Shown: positions 54,312 through 63,299, counted from the stretch's first letter. The stretch is DNA of 64,000 nt from JBFHQE01 sp041592335 (GCA_041592335.1 JBFHQE010000007.1:1-64000); one strand, 5' to 3'. Made by a program: numbers and translations. Notes: generated from the sequence alone by a model not told the origin.

Positions 54312-55097
54312 TCAGTCCGCGCGCAGACGTTCCTGACGTTTCTTGCGCAAAATCCAGAGTGTCAGCGCCGGGCCGGACAACGCGTAAAGACTGAAGCCCA
54401 CAAACAGGATTGTCGGTGGATCAATCATTGCCAGAATAAAGCCCATGACCACCAGTAACAGCACCACGAACGGAACCCGGTTTTTAAAATCCACTTCCTT
54501 GAAACTGTAATAACGGAAATTACTCACCATTAGCAATCCCGTTACCGCGGTAACAATCGCCACGGGAATGCGTAAATCATCGCCATGAAGACCGCCGTCG
54601 GTTGCCCACCATACAAAGCCCGCCAGCACAGCGGCGGCGGATGGACTTGGCAAACCCTGGAAATAGCGCTTGTCCGCCGTTTCCACCTGCGAGTTGAAAC
54701 GCGCAAGACGTAATGCGCCACCCGCAACATAGACAAACGCCGCGACCCAGCCCAGCTTGGCCCATAGCCAGCCATAATCGGAGAAGCCATACAAGGTCCA
54801 CTGGTACATCACCAGCGCCGGGGCAAGTCCGAAACACACCATGTCCGACAGACTGTCGTATTCGACACCGAACTGGCTTTGCGTGTTGGTCAGACGCGCG
54901 ACGCGCCCATCGATGCCATCCATGATCATGCCAACGAAAATCGCAATGGCAGCCGCTTCGTAGCGTCCGCCGATGGCCGCGATAATGGCATAAAAGCCGG
55001 AAAACAACCCGGCGGTCGTAAACAGATTCGGCAGCAGGTAAATGCCGCGCGAAGGCTTGGGTTTGTCCGGCGTCGGGCTGTGTTGAATATCGCTCAT
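54312..55097 (-). CDS. pssA: CDP-diacylglycerol-serine O-phosphatidyltransferase
   Basis: PssA joins serine to CDP-diacylglycerol at the inner membrane, giving phosphatidylserine. The 261-residue protein is of the membrane type, with the CDP-alcohol phosphatidyltransferase motif D-G-x(2)-A-R-x(8)-G-x(3)-D-x(3)-D seen as GIDGRVARLTNTQSQFGVEYDSLSD (two parts, about 58-83). There are six or more hydrophobic helices. It overlaps the psd gene by four bases, placing both phosphatidylethanolamine-forming steps together. It is not the soluble E. coli type. Confidence 0.93.
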   Translation of the reverse strand: MSDIQHSPTPDKPKPSRGIYLLPNLFTTAGLFSGFYAIIAAIGGRYEAAAIAIFVGMIMDGIDGRVARLTNTQSQFGVEYDSLSDMVCFGLAPALVMYQWTLYGFSDYGWLWAKLGWVAAFVYVAGGALRLARFNSQVETADKRYFQGLPSPSAAAVLAGFVWWATDGGLHGDDLRIPVAIVTAVTGLLMVSNFRYYSFKEVDFKNRVPFVVLLLVVMGFILAMIDPPTILFVGFSLYALSGPALTLWILRKKRQERLRAD

Positions 55098-55714
55098 TTG
55101 TGCACCAGCATGGCCATCAGATCCGTGCCGCCACGCACATGGTCGCCTGCCTTGACCATGACCCGGCAGTTCGGCGGCAGATAGGTTTCAACAACCGAGC
55201 CAAGATGAATGAAACCACACCGTTGTCCCTGACCGACGCGATCGCCATAGCGCACGTAACAACGAGGCGAGTTATGCAGTGGTCCACGGTACATGGCTAC
55301 AACCAGGTCATCATCCTCATCCGTCTTGATCCAGACGCCCTGAGGCAATGAGGCCGCATCGACCTTGGCCTGCACCACTTCGATAATCCGGCCTTCGACC
55401 GGGCTGCGGGTGCTGAAAACGCCGTAAGGATTCATGGTGACCGATACACGAATCGCCTCTCGATCGAGATAGGGATCGTGCAGGGTTTCCACGGAACCAA
55501 CTTCTCCGTCGCAGGGACTGACCACACCCAGGGGGGTCGAGGGTACCTCCCGGTCCGGGTCGCGAAACAGCAACAACACAACGCCCGCAAATATCCAGAG
55601 AGGTATCGACCAGAGCGCACCGACAAAGTGGAACACCAGCATGGCTACCAACGCGGCTAGCGCGACCGACAACCAGCCTTCTTTAGCGATCAGTGGATAG
55701 CGATTTCCAGACAT
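55094..55714 (-). CDS. psd: Phosphatidylserine decarboxylase (short, archaeal-type)
   Basis: Psd converts phosphatidylserine to phosphatidylethanolamine using a pyruvoyl group made by self-cleavage. The 206-residue enzyme is the short form. The cleavage site is the Gly-Ser in GFIHLGSVVETYLP (about residue 168), and the conserved block VVSPCDGEVGSVE lies near residue 65. Two hydrophobic segments at the N-terminus (WLSVALAALVAMLVFHFVGA) anchor it. Overlap with pssA means co-translation. Confidence 0.92.
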   Translation of the reverse strand: MSGNRYPLIAKEGWLSVALAALVAMLVFHFVGALWSIPLWIFAGVVLLLFRDPDREVPSTPLGVVSPCDGEVGSVETLHDPYLDREAIRVSVTMNPYGVFSTRSPVEGRIIEVVQAKVDAASLPQGVWIKTDEDDDLVVAMYRGPLHNSPRCYVRYGDRVGQGQRCGFIHLGSVVETYLPPNCRVMVKAGDHVRGGTDLMAMLVHK

Positions 55715-55732
55715 GGGCGCGATTGTGACATA

Positions 55733-55763
55733 AAAAACGGGCTCATGTTGAGCCCGTTTTATG
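55733..55763 (-). terminator. Intrinsic terminator of ilvC
   Basis: AAACGGGCTCA and TGAGCCCGTTT on the minus strand form an 11-bp stem with a 3-base loop followed by a T tract. It closes the ilv transcript before psd. Confidence 0.92.
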
Positions 55764-55782
55764 CAGTTTCGATGCAGACCGC

Positions 55783-56799
55783 TTAGTTCTTGCTCTTGTC
55801 GACGATCTTATTGATCCAGGGCATCATGCTGCGCAGGCGTTCACCCACAATTTCGATATCGTGTGCCGCATTCAGACGACGCATGGCGGTCATTTCCGGA
55901 TAATTGCTCATGCCTTCCAGGATAAACTTCTTGGCATAGACACCGGTCTGGATATTGTGCAGCGCTTCGCGCATTGCCTTGCGCGATTCGTCGTTGATCA
56001 CCTTCGGCCCAGTCACGTATTCACCGTATTCTGCATTATTGGAAATCGAGTAGTTCATGTTGGCGATACCGCCCTCGAACATCAGGTCAACGATCAGCTT
56101 CAGCTCATGCAGACACTCGAAGTACGCCATTTCCGGTGCATAACCGGCTTCCACCAGGGTTTCAAAACCGGCCTTGACCAGTTCGACCGCGCCACCACAG
56201 AGCACCGCCTGCTCGCCGAACAGGTCAGTCTCGGTTTCATCCTTGAACGTGGTCTCGATGATACCGGTACGGCCACCACCCACACCGGATGCATAGGACA
56301 GCGCAATATCCTTGGCCTTGCCGGAGGCATCCTGGTAAATCGCGATCAAATCCGGGATACCGCCGCCACGCACGAATTCGCTGCGTACAGTATGACCCGG
56401 CGCCTTGGGCGCGATCATGATGACATCGAGATCGGCGCGCGGCACGATCTGGTTGTAATGAATGGCAAAACCGTGCGCAAACGCCAATACCGCACCCTGC
56501 TTGATGTTGGGTGCAATCTGGTCACGATAGAGCGTGGCCTGGTATTCATCCGGGGCCAGCACCATGACCAGGTCGGCTGCCTTGACCGCTTCTTCGATGC
56601 CGGTCACTTTCAGGCCTTCGTTTTCAGCCTTCTTGGCCGAAGCAGAACCGGGACGCAACGCCACTGTGACATCCACACCGGAATCCTTGAGATTGAGCGC
56701 ATGGGCGTGGCCCTGCGAACCGTAACCGATGATGGAAACCTTGCGGCTCTTGATCAGCTCAAGGTCGCAATCTTTGTCGTAATACATATTCAAGCTCAT
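55783..56799 (-). CDS. ilvC: Ketol-acid reductoisomerase (NADP+)
   Basis: IlvC carries out isomerisation and reduction of acetolactate or acetohydroxybutyrate for valine, leucine and isoleucine. The 338-residue protein is the short class I type. The NADPH loop is IIGYGSQGHAHALNLKDSG (about 18-36), and the catalytic metal ligands are in FGEQAVLCGGAVELVKAGFETLVEAGY (about 188-215) and the CLHELKLIVDLMFEGG segment. It is downstream of ilvN, with one dispersed repeat between them, and probably is in one operon with ilvB and ilvN. Confidence 0.97.
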   Translation of the reverse strand: MSLNMYYDKDCDLELIKSRKVSIIGYGSQGHAHALNLKDSGVDVTVALRPGSASAKKAENEGLKVTGIEEAVKAADLVMVLAPDEYQATLYRDQIAPNIKQGAVLAFAHGFAIHYNQIVPRADLDVIMIAPKAPGHTVRSEFVRGGGIPDLIAIYQDASGKAKDIALSYASGVGGGRTGIIETTFKDETETDLFGEQAVLCGGAVELVKAGFETLVEAGYAPEMAYFECLHELKLIVDLMFEGGIANMNYSISNNAEYGEYVTGPKVINDESRKAMREALHNIQTGVYAKKFILEGMSNYPEMTAMRRLNAAHDIEIVGERLRSMMPWINKIVDKSKN

Positions 56800-56835
56800 G
56801 GTGCTGCCTACCTATCAAGTTTCTCGTTAAATTGC

Positions 56836-56866
56836 TTCGTCATCCCGGCGCAGGCCGGAATCCAGG
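56836..56866. repeat. Single copy of the dispersed CATCCCGGCG repeat
   Basis: CGTCATCCCGGCGCAGGCC and GGAATCCAGG form one copy of the same element as at 2297-2373. It lies between ilvN and ilvC, and would give a hairpin in the ilv mRNA. Confidence 0.85.
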
Positions 56867-56874
56867 AAATTAAA

Positions 56875-57369
56875 TTACAGCTTCAATGCCTTTTCGCCGC
56901 GCGCAATACCGGACACGCCCGTGCGGACGACTTCCAGAATAGACTCTTCCGGAATGGCATTGATAAAGGAATCCAGCTTGCCGCCATCGCCGGTCAGTTC
57001 GATAACATAGGTGGTATCGGTGACATCGATAATGCGTCCACGAAAGATATCCGCCAGGCGTTTCAGTTCTTCACGCAAGCCGCTGTCATCGGTCTTGACC
57101 TTGATCATCATCAGTTCGCGCTCGATGTGCGGACCTTCGGTCATGTCCATCAACTTCACCACATCCACCAGTTTGTGCAGCTGCTTGGTGATCTGCTCAA
57201 TGATGTCTTCGGTACCGCGCGTCACGATGGTCATGCGCGACAATGATGGATCTTCGGTCGGCGCGACTGTCAGTGATTCGATGTTGTAGGCGCGAGCAGA
57301 AAACAGCCCAGCCACCCGGGACAGGGCACCCGATTCGTTTTCCAGCAAGATTGAGAGAATATGGCGCAT
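56875..57369 (-). CDS. ilvN: Acetolactate synthase small subunit
   Basis: The regulatory subunit binds valine for feedback control and activates the large subunit. The 164-residue protein (E. coli IlvH 163) has an ACT domain with MRHILSILLENESGALSRV at the N-terminus and NIESLTVAPTEDPSLSRMT (about 29-47). I use the ATG at 57369, which matches the family start. The GTG three codons before is the alternative. It lies 13 bases after the ilvB stop. The name follows operon use; it could equally be called ilvH. Confidence 0.94.
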   Translation of the reverse strand: MRHILSILLENESGALSRVAGLFSARAYNIESLTVAPTEDPSLSRMTIVTRGTEDIIEQITKQLHKLVDVVKLMDMTEGPHIERELMMIKVKTDDSGLREELKRLADIFRGRIIDVTDTTYVIELTGDGGKLDSFINAIPEESILEVVRTGVSGIARGEKALKL

Positions 57370-57382
57370 GGTCGTCACTTCA

Positions 57383-59077
57383 TTAAATCAAAATCATTTC
57401 ATTCTGGCCGGCACCCGCGGGAATCATCGGGTACACGTTTTCACTCTGGTCGGTCAGGAAGTCGAGGAACACCAGCTTGTCGCGTACTTTCATCGCTTCA
57501 ATCAAGGCGCCTTCGACATCGCCCGGCTTTTCAATCTGCATGCCGGTATGACCATAGGCCTTAGCCAGCGCGACAAAATCCGGCAATGATTCCATGTACG
57601 ACATGGCATAACGCTTCTGGTAGAAGAACTCCTGCCACTGACGCACCATGCCGAGATAACGGTTATTCAGGTTGATCACCTTGATCGGCAAACCATACTG
57701 ACGACAGGTCGACAGCTCCTGGATGTTCATCTGGATACTACCTTCGCCAGTCACGCAACAGACCGTCGCATCCGGGTAGGCCATCTGCACACCCATCGCG
57801 GAAGGCAACCCGAAACCCATGGTGCCGAGACCGCCCGAGTTGATCCAGCGCCGTGGCTTGTCGAAACCGTAGTACTGCGCGGTCCACATCTGGTGCTGAC
57901 CAACATCCGAGGTTACAAAGGCATCACCGCCAGTGACCTTATGCAGCGTCTCGATAACATACTGTGGCTTGATGATGTCGCTGTTACGATCAAACTTAAG
58001 GCATTCCTGACCGCGCCATTCCTCGATCTGGTTCCACCAGGCCTTCAGCGCGTCCTGATCCGGTTTTTCCTTCGAATCCTTGACGAACTTGACCATCTGC
58101 TTGAGCACGTTATCGACAGGCCCAACGATCGGGATATCGACCTTGACGTTCTTGGAAATACTGGCCGGGTCGATATCAATATGAACGATCTTGGCGGTCG
58201 GACAGAACTTTTCAATGTTGCCGGTCACGCGATCGTCGAAACGCGCACCCACCGCGATCAGTACATCGCAGTTGTGCATCGCCATGTTGGCTTCGTAAGT
58301 GCCGTGCATACCGAGCATGCCGACGAACTGCCGGTCGCTGGACGGATAGGCGCCCAGACCCATCAATGTCTGGGTGATGGGGTAATTCAACAGCCGCGTC
58401 AACTCGGTCAGAGAATCGGACGCGTTATCCAGCACCACGCCGCCGCCGGTGTAAAGCATTGGCCGCTTGGCACTCAGGATCAGCTCAACCGCTTTCTTGA
58501 TCTGGCCCGCATGCCCTTTCACGATCGGGTTGTAAGAGCGCATTTTGACTTTCTTGGGATAGTCAAATTCGCACTTCTGGGCCGTCACGTCCTTGGGAAT
58601 ATCAACAACCACGGGGCCGGGACGACCGGTGGTCGCAACATAGAAGGCCTTCTTGATCGTCTCAGCCAGGTCCCTGACATCCTTGACCAAGAAATTGTGC
58701 TTCACGCAGGGGCGCGTGATGCCGATGTTGTCCACTTCCTGAAAGGCATCGTTGCCGATCAGGCTGGTCGGCACCTGGCCAGTGAAGGCCACCATCGGGA
58801 TGGAGTCCATGTAGGCAGTCGCGATACCGGTCACTGCGTTGGTTGCGCCGGGGCCGGACGTTACCAGCACCACACCCGGCTTGCCTGTCGAACGGGCATA
58901 GCCGTCGGCAGCATGCGTGGCCGCCTGCTCGTGACGCACCAGGATATGCTGCACATCCTGCTGCTGATAGAGTGCATCGTAAATGTGCAAGACAGCGCCG
59001 CCCGGATAACCAAAGACGAGGTCAACACCCTCTTCCTTCAGACAACGGACAAAGATTTCAGCACCAGTCAATTCCAC
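57383..59077 (-). CDS. ilvB: Acetolactate synthase large subunit
   Basis: This thiamine-diphosphate enzyme makes acetolactate and acetohydroxybutyrate, the first joint step of branched-chain amino-acid synthesis. The product is 564 residues long when started at the GTG at 59077, with GGAG upstream. The family start is MELTGAEIFVRCL and the ThDP Glu is in RHEQAATHAADGYARS. The ThDP/Mg motif is CCVTGEGSIQMNIQELST and the following NNRYLGMVRQWQ. The open frame extends to 59212, but that part has no homology to the family and spans a terminator. The name could also be ilvI. Confidence 0.95.
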   Translation of the reverse strand: MELTGAEIFVRCLKEEGVDLVFGYPGGAVLHIYDALYQQQDVQHILVRHEQAATHAADGYARSTGKPGVVLVTSGPGATNAVTGIATAYMDSIPMVAFTGQVPTSLIGNDAFQEVDNIGITRPCVKHNFLVKDVRDLAETIKKAFYVATTGRPGPVVVDIPKDVTAQKCEFDYPKKVKMRSYNPIVKGHAGQIKKAVELILSAKRPMLYTGGGVVLDNASDSLTELTRLLNYPITQTLMGLGAYPSSDRQFVGMLGMHGTYEANMAMHNCDVLIAVGARFDDRVTGNIEKFCPTAKIVHIDIDPASISKNVKVDIPIVGPVDNVLKQMVKFVKDSKEKPDQDALKAWWNQIEEWRGQECLKFDRNSDIIKPQYVIETLHKVTGGDAFVTSDVGQHQMWTAQYYGFDKPRRWINSGGLGTMGFGLPSAMGVQMAYPDATVCCVTGEGSIQMNIQELSTCRQYGLPIKVINLNNRYLGMVRQWQEFFYQKRYAMSYMESLPDFVALAKAYGHTGMQIEKPGDVEGALIEAMKVRDKLVFLDFLTDQSENVYPMIPAGAGQNEMILI

Positions 59078-59162
59078 GGATCGCGTCTCCGAACACCTAA
59101 CTCCAGTTGCGGACTTCGCCAAGCGCTGCCCTGCAAATACCACAACTTTATGAATGTAAAAT

Positions 59163-59185
59163 AAAAAAACGTCCGGAATCGGACG
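59163..59185 (-). terminator. Intrinsic terminator between ilvB promoter and start (attenuator-like)
   Basis: CGTCCG-ATTC-CGGACG followed by TTTTTTT lies on the minus strand about 90 bases upstream of the ilvB GTG. It would cut short transcripts from the promoter at 59213-59241. No Ile/Val/Leu-rich leader peptide starting upstream was found. Confidence 0.7.
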
Positions 59186-59212
59186 CGCTCCGCGAGTCGC
59201 GCGGAACCGCAC

Positions 59213-59241
59213 AAACTACTGGGATTGTGATATAAGGTCAA
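59213..59241 (-). promoter_or_regulatory. Probable sigma-70 promoter for ilvB
   Basis: TTGACC, 17 bases, TAGTTT on the minus strand. The -35 box is close to consensus and the -10 box is weak. The transcript would begin near 59206, some 20 bases before the terminator stem. Confidence 0.5.
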
Positions 59242-59347
59242 GCAATCCTTGGCATTTTTTTAATGAAAAATGCGACCCGCATGCTTGTGACGGACCGGAA
59301 AAAAAATTAACGTAGGGACAAACCGATGCTGCCAGAGGGGAGTAGGC

Positions 59348-59800
59348 ATGAGATTCACCAATAAGTTATTGTTTGGGTTAGTTATTACAGCATTATCCTG
59401 GAGCGCCAGCGCGGCCATGTACAAATGGGTCGATGAACAGGGAAATGTCCATTATTCGCAGCAGCGCCCAAGCGCACAGCAATACCAGACAGTCGCCCCT
59501 CCTCCCGGCCCCTCTAGCAGCGCCGCGGAAGAACGCGAGCGCCTGAAAAGCATGCTTGAAAGCCGCGATCAATCAAAGGAAGAAGCCACCAAGGCTGAAG
59601 CAGAGGCAGCCGCGGATCAGGCCGAAAAAGAACGTTTTCGAAAAAATTGCGAGGCTGCGCGCAGGAACCTTGAAACCTATCAGAATCTCGGTCGTAAAAA
59701 GGTCGTGGGGAGTGACGGTGTCGCCTACTACCCAGACGAAGAAGAAGTGGCTGAAAAAATCGCCACTGCCAGAAAAAACATCCAGGAATACTGTCAGTAA
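59348..59800 (+). CDS. DUF4124-domain secreted protein
   Basis: The 150-residue protein has a signal peptide (LLFGLVITALSWSASAA) and, right after it, a DUF4124 domain with MYKWVDEQGNVHYSQQRP (about 24-41). The rest is a charged helix (EEATKAEAEAAADQAEKERF). DUF4124 proteins are common periplasmic or surface proteins in gammaproteobacteria with no settled role. AGGGGAGTAGGC precedes the ATG. The MIF-like gene follows 9 bases later, so the two form an operon. Confidence 0.85.
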   Translation: MRFTNKLLFGLVITALSWSASAAMYKWVDEQGNVHYSQQRPSAQQYQTVAPPPGPSSSAAEERERLKSMLESRDQSKEEATKAEAEAAADQAEKERFRKNCEAARRNLETYQNLGRKKVVGSDGVAYYPDEEEVAEKIATARKNIQEYCQ

Positions 59801-59809
59801 AGCGCAGCC

Positions 59810-60148
59810 ATGCCGGTACTCAACATCCAGACCAATGCCGAATTGCAGGACGCTCCCGCGCTCATCAAGCAACTGTCCGCTGAAGTCGCCAGTATGCTGG
59901 GCAAGCCGGAAAGTTACGTCATGATCACTGTCACCCATAACCCGAACATGCTGTTTGCCGGTAGCGATGACCCCCTGGCCTATATCGAGCTGAAGAGCAT
60001 CGGGTTGCCGGAGAACCGTTGCAGCGACTTTTCCTCGCAGCTCTGCTCCTCGATCAGTGAATCGCTCAACATCCAGCCCAACCGGATTTACATTGAATTC
60101 ACCAATGCCGAACGACACCTGTTCGGGTGGGACGGCAGGACTTTCTAG
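59810..60148 (+). CDS. MIF/tautomerase-superfamily protein
   Basis: This 112-residue protein begins with MPVLNIQTN, where the Pro exposed after Met removal is the tautomerase base. The rest matches the MIF (macrophage migration inhibitory factor) fold of about 115 residues: YVMITVTHNPNMLFAGSDDP, then FSSQLCSSISESLNI and IYIEFTNAERHLFGW. Bacterial members catalyse phenylpyruvate tautomerisation or other keto-enol reactions in the cytoplasm. The physiological substrate is unknown. Confidence 0.9.
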   Translation: MPVLNIQTNAELQDAPALIKQLSAEVASMLGKPESYVMITVTHNPNMLFAGSDDPLAYIELKSIGLPENRCSDFSSQLCSSISESLNIQPNRIYIEFTNAERHLFGWDGRTF

Positions 60149-60152
60149 TCCG

Positions 60153-60174
60153 GTTCGCGGCCTTGGCCGCGAAC
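60153..60174. repeat. Perfect palindrome related to the REP at 27326
   Basis: GTTCGCGGCC-TT-GGCCGCGAAC is a perfect 10-bp stem. It shares CTTGGCCGCGAAC with the left arm of 27326-27390. It lies between the MIF-like gene and proS and has no T tract, so it is a repeat more than a terminator. Confidence 0.8.
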
Positions 60175-60227
60175 GCAGCATTTCGGTTAGAATCCTCTTT
60201 TCCCTAACCAACTTGTAGCCGGTAACC

Positions 60228-61925
60228 ATGCGCACATCCCGATTTCCGCTTTCCACTGTCAAAGAAGTCCCCGCCGACGCCGAGATCGTCAGCCACCAGC
60301 TGATGATTCGCGCGGGCATGATCCGCAAACTCGCCGCCGGCATGTACAACTGGCTACCGCTAGGACTGCGCGTGCTGCGCAAGGTGGAAGCCATCGTGCG
60401 GGAAGAGATGAATCGTGCCGGTGCGCTGGAACTGCTGATGCCCTCGGTACAACCGGCCGAGCTGTGGCAGGAATCAGGACGCTGGGAACAGTATGGTCCC
60501 GAACTGCTGCGCATCACCGACCGGCATAACCGTGAATTTTGTTACGGCCCGACCCACGAAGAAATCATCACCGACATCGCGCGCCGCGAGATTCGCAGTT
60601 ACAAACAACTGCCGATCAATTACTACCAGATCCAGACCAAGTTCCGCGATGAAATCCGGCCGCGCTTTGGTGTAATGCGGGCACGCGAATTCCTGATGAA
60701 AGACGCCTACTCCTTCCACCTGGATCAGGCATCGCTGCAGGAAACCTACGATGTCATGTTCGAAACCTACTCACGCATCTTTACCCGGCTCGGTCTGGAC
60801 TTCCGCCCGGTGCAGGCCGACACCGGCTCTATCGGTGGCGCCGTATCGCATGAGTTTCACGTGCTGGCGGATTCCGGCGAAGATGCAATCGCCTTCTCCG
60901 ACAGCAGCGACTTCGCGGCCAACGTGGAACTGGCCGAGGCATTAACACCCGCCGGTGAAAAACCTGCAGCGACAGCCGACATGCAGACGGTCGACACACC
61001 CAAACAGCACAGCATCGAAGAAGTCAGTGCGTTTCTGAACGTTCCGGCGAGCCAGTGCCTGAAGACACTGATCGTCAATGGCGCCGAGGAAGGCAGCGTT
61101 GTCGCCCTGGTGCTACGCGGCGATCATGAGCTGAACGCCATCAAGGCGGAAAAACTCGATACCGTCGCTGAGCCCTTGCTGATGGCTTCCGATGAAGACA
61201 TCAAAAAAGCTACCGGCGCCAATGCGGGCTCGGTCGGCCCTGTCGGATTGGACATTCCAGTGCTGGTGGATCGCGCCGCCGCTCAGGTAGCTGACTTTGT
61301 CTGTGGCGCCAATGTAAACGACAAACACCTCACCGGCGTGAACTGGGGGCGCGATTTACCGGAACCCACGGTCGTCGATATCCGCAATGTCGTGACCGGC
61401 GACCCCAGTCCCGATGGCAAGGGAACATTATCCATCGTGCGCGGTATCGAGGTCGGTCATATCTTCCAACTGGGCACCAAGTACAGCGAAGCATTGAAGG
61501 CCACCGTGCTCGGCGAGGACGGCAAGGAAAGCGTCATGATCATGGGTTGCTACGGTATCGGTGTCTCGCGCGTCGTCGCTGCGGCGATTGAACAGAACCA
61601 TGATGACAGCGGCATCCTCTGGCCCGAGCCGATCGCGCCCTTCACTGTTGCCATTTGCCCTATGAACCTGAAAAAATCGGAACGTGTACGCGAGGTGGCG
61701 GAAAAGCTGTATCAGGATATGCTGGACGCGGGCATCGATGTTCTCATCGACGACAGGGATGTACGGGCCGGCGCCATGTTCGCGGATATGGAACTGATCG
61801 GCATCCCGCACCGCATCATAGTCGGTGACCGCAATATCGAGAATGGCCAGGTGGAATACAAGCGCGGCCACGAGAAAGACAGCGAGTTGATCGCAATTGA
61901 TGCGGTAACCAAACGTTTCAAGTAA
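60228..61925 (+). CDS. proS: Prolyl-tRNA synthetase
   Basis: ProRS charges tRNA-Pro. The 565-residue bacterial-type enzyme (E. coli 572) has class II motifs: motif 1 about 60-85 (EEMNRAGALELLMPSVQPA), motif 2 with FRDEIRPRFGVMRAREFLMKD (about 138-158) and motif 3 with GCYGIGVSRVVAAAIEQ (about 440-456). The INS editing domain lies between motifs 2 and 3. It stands as a single gene, with the lytic transglycosylase about 33 bases further on. Confidence 0.97.
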   Translation: MRTSRFPLSTVKEVPADAEIVSHQLMIRAGMIRKLAAGMYNWLPLGLRVLRKVEAIVREEMNRAGALELLMPSVQPAELWQESGRWEQYGPELLRITDRHNREFCYGPTHEEIITDIARREIRSYKQLPINYYQIQTKFRDEIRPRFGVMRAREFLMKDAYSFHLDQASLQETYDVMFETYSRIFTRLGLDFRPVQADTGSIGGAVSHEFHVLADSGEDAIAFSDSSDFAANVELAEALTPAGEKPAATADMQTVDTPKQHSIEEVSAFLNVPASQCLKTLIVNGAEEGSVVALVLRGDHELNAIKAEKLDTVAEPLLMASDEDIKKATGANAGSVGPVGLDIPVLVDRAAAQVADFVCGANVNDKHLTGVNWGRDLPEPTVVDIRNVVTGDPSPDGKGTLSIVRGIEVGHIFQLGTKYSEALKATVLGEDGKESVMIMGCYGIGVSRVVAAAIEQNHDDSGILWPEPIAPFTVAICPMNLKKSERVREVAEKLYQDMLDAGIDVLIDDRDVRAGAMFADMELIGIPHRIIVGDRNIENGQVEYKRGHEKDSELIAIDAVTKRFK

Positions 61926-61958
61926 CCGCCAACTGCTTCCGATATAACCTGCATACTG

Positions 61959-62537
61959 ATGGAAATGATCATGAAAGCAGGCCTGTTTACATTAATGCTG
62001 ATTCTGAGCTCGGCGACTCTTGCGGCAACGCAGGAGCGCCCTGACGAAGAACTGCGTACCCTGCTTTCGGAAGCAATCAACAGCGCCGAAAGCTTCGAAG
62101 ATCGTTTTGACGCGGAAGTCTGGTTGAAGGATATGACCCAGCGCCTGAGCCGCTGGAAAGATATCCCGCATGAAGAACGCATCACCATGTTGAAAGTCGT
62201 GCACCAGGAAGCCACGCATTTCGAGCTGCCCCCTGAACTGATCCTGGCGCTAATCCAGACCGAAAGTAATTTTGAACGCTACGCTATTTCATCGGCGGGC
62301 GCACGCGGCCTGATGCAGGTGATGCCCTTCTGGAAAGACGAAATCGGCCGACCGGATGACAACCTGTTCGAGATTCGCACCAACATCCGTTACGGTTGCG
62401 CCATCCTCAAACACTACCTGGAGCGCGAGAAAGGCAACTATCAAAAAGCCCTGGCACGCTACAATGGCAGTGTCGGCAAACGCTGGTACCCCGACCGGGT
62501 CTATACCGCGCTCAATAGCCGCTGGTTCAAAAATTAA
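61959..62537 (+). CDS. Lytic transglycosylase (SLT family)
   Basis: The enzyme cuts peptidoglycan between MurNAc and GlcNAc in the periplasm. The 192-residue protein has a short signal peptide (KAGLFTLMLILSSATLAA) and an SLT domain. The catalytic Glu is in ALIQTESNFERYAISSAGA (about residue 105), followed by GLMQVMPFW and the later YNGSVGKRWYP. Starts at 61959, 61965 and 61971 are possible; GGAA lies near the last. Its end overlaps the DUF5658-like gene by 11 bases, converging from opposite strands. Confidence 0.9.
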   Translation: MEMIMKAGLFTLMLILSSATLAATQERPDEELRTLLSEAINSAESFEDRFDAEVWLKDMTQRLSRWKDIPHEERITMLKVVHQEATHFELPPELILALIQTESNFERYAISSAGARGLMQVMPFWKDEIGRPDDNLFEIRTNIRYGCAILKHYLEREKGNYQKALARYNGSVGKRWYPDRVYTALNSRWFKN

Positions 62538-62997
62538 CCACGTTCAGTAGATACAGCTCCCAGGCTATGAGAAATAGATAGCCGACCAGAACCAATTTTG
62601 CGATCTGCCCCGTTTCCAGCCGACCAAACGCGCGATAGTTGGCCAGTGCAATCAGGGCAATCAGACACAGCCCCGTCAGCTTGGTCTTGATAAATATGAA
62701 CAGGGCGGTATCGTGCCGGATCAGCGCGTCCATGAAGGGATTTATTTCGACCGCGCCGTTACTGAGTAAGCGGGTTGTAAAAAAGGCATCGGTCAGTGAC
62801 AGCAGCACCACGGTTAACACTAGCAGGCTGCTGGCCAGGGGAAGTTGGTCCGAGGTCAGAATTCCCGCGTCTGTGCGGCGATCATTTATTCGCCGGCGGT
62901 AGAAACTCGCGCAGATGAGCGTCCGCCAGCTGAATGTACGTCTGTCTGTTGCGGATCGTTGCTCCTCAATAGGGCTGACCAAAGATTCTGTTTGCAT
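62527..62997 (-). CDS. DUF5658-like membrane protein with DRR-rich N-terminus
   Basis: The 156-residue product has a basic cytoplasmic N-terminus with DRR motifs (SATDRRTFSWRT, RRRINDRRTDAG), then three or four hydrophobic segments (LLVLTVVLLSLTDAFFTTRLL, TALFIFIKTKLTGLCLIALIAL, KLVLVGYLFLIAWELYLL). The VEINPFMDALI segment is typical of DUF5658. AAGGTG lies six bases before the ATG at 62997, which fits better than the frame to 63087. It is divergent from the TrhP-like gene. The function is unknown. The DRR motif recalls the 70-residue protein at 6627-6839. Confidence 0.75.
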   Translation of the reverse strand: MQTESLVSPIEEQRSATDRRTFSWRTLICASFYRRRINDRRTDAGILTSDQLPLASSLLVLTVVLLSLTDAFFTTRLLSNGAVEINPFMDALIRHDTALFIFIKTKLTGLCLIALIALANYRAFGRLETGQIAKLVLVGYLFLIAWELYLLNVVNF

Positions 62998-63299
62998 GTC
63001 CACACCTTCATCATTGTTGTCGAATGTGTACATTCCCTGTTCAAACAGTCCTTGCACTGTTACTACGCAAGTCTCAGGCCAGCGCAATTTTATTCCGAAA
63101 ATACAGTCTGTTATAAATTAGCCCGTCGTTCACCGGTTCACATCTGTAAACTTTTATGACAGAAAAGGTGCAAATCCCGACAATTCACTCCCCAAAAGCG
63201 GGCGCGCATTCCATCCCCACCTCGCCTGAGGTTTTCAACACGGTGAGTGATATTTCGCGGTAGAATGCCCGACCGAAAATCAGCCGCACCGATACACTC
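62998..63299. other. Intergenic region between DUF5658-like and trhP-like genes
   Basis: This 302-base gap holds the promoters of two divergent genes. A TAGAAT at 63261-63266 could be the -10 of the right-hand gene, but no good -35 box lies upstream. I see no further gene, repeat or structured RNA. Confidence 0.4.

Noticed and set aside
55861..59164. Long plus-strand frames (461 and 423 codons) over ilvC, ilvN and ilvB
   Set aside because: They lie antisense to three securely identified genes and read as His-rich shadow sequence.
59077..59212. N-terminal extension of ilvB beginning at 59212
   Set aside because: The extra 45 residues have no family similarity and cross a terminator hairpin; the GTG at 59077 has a ribosome site and family start.
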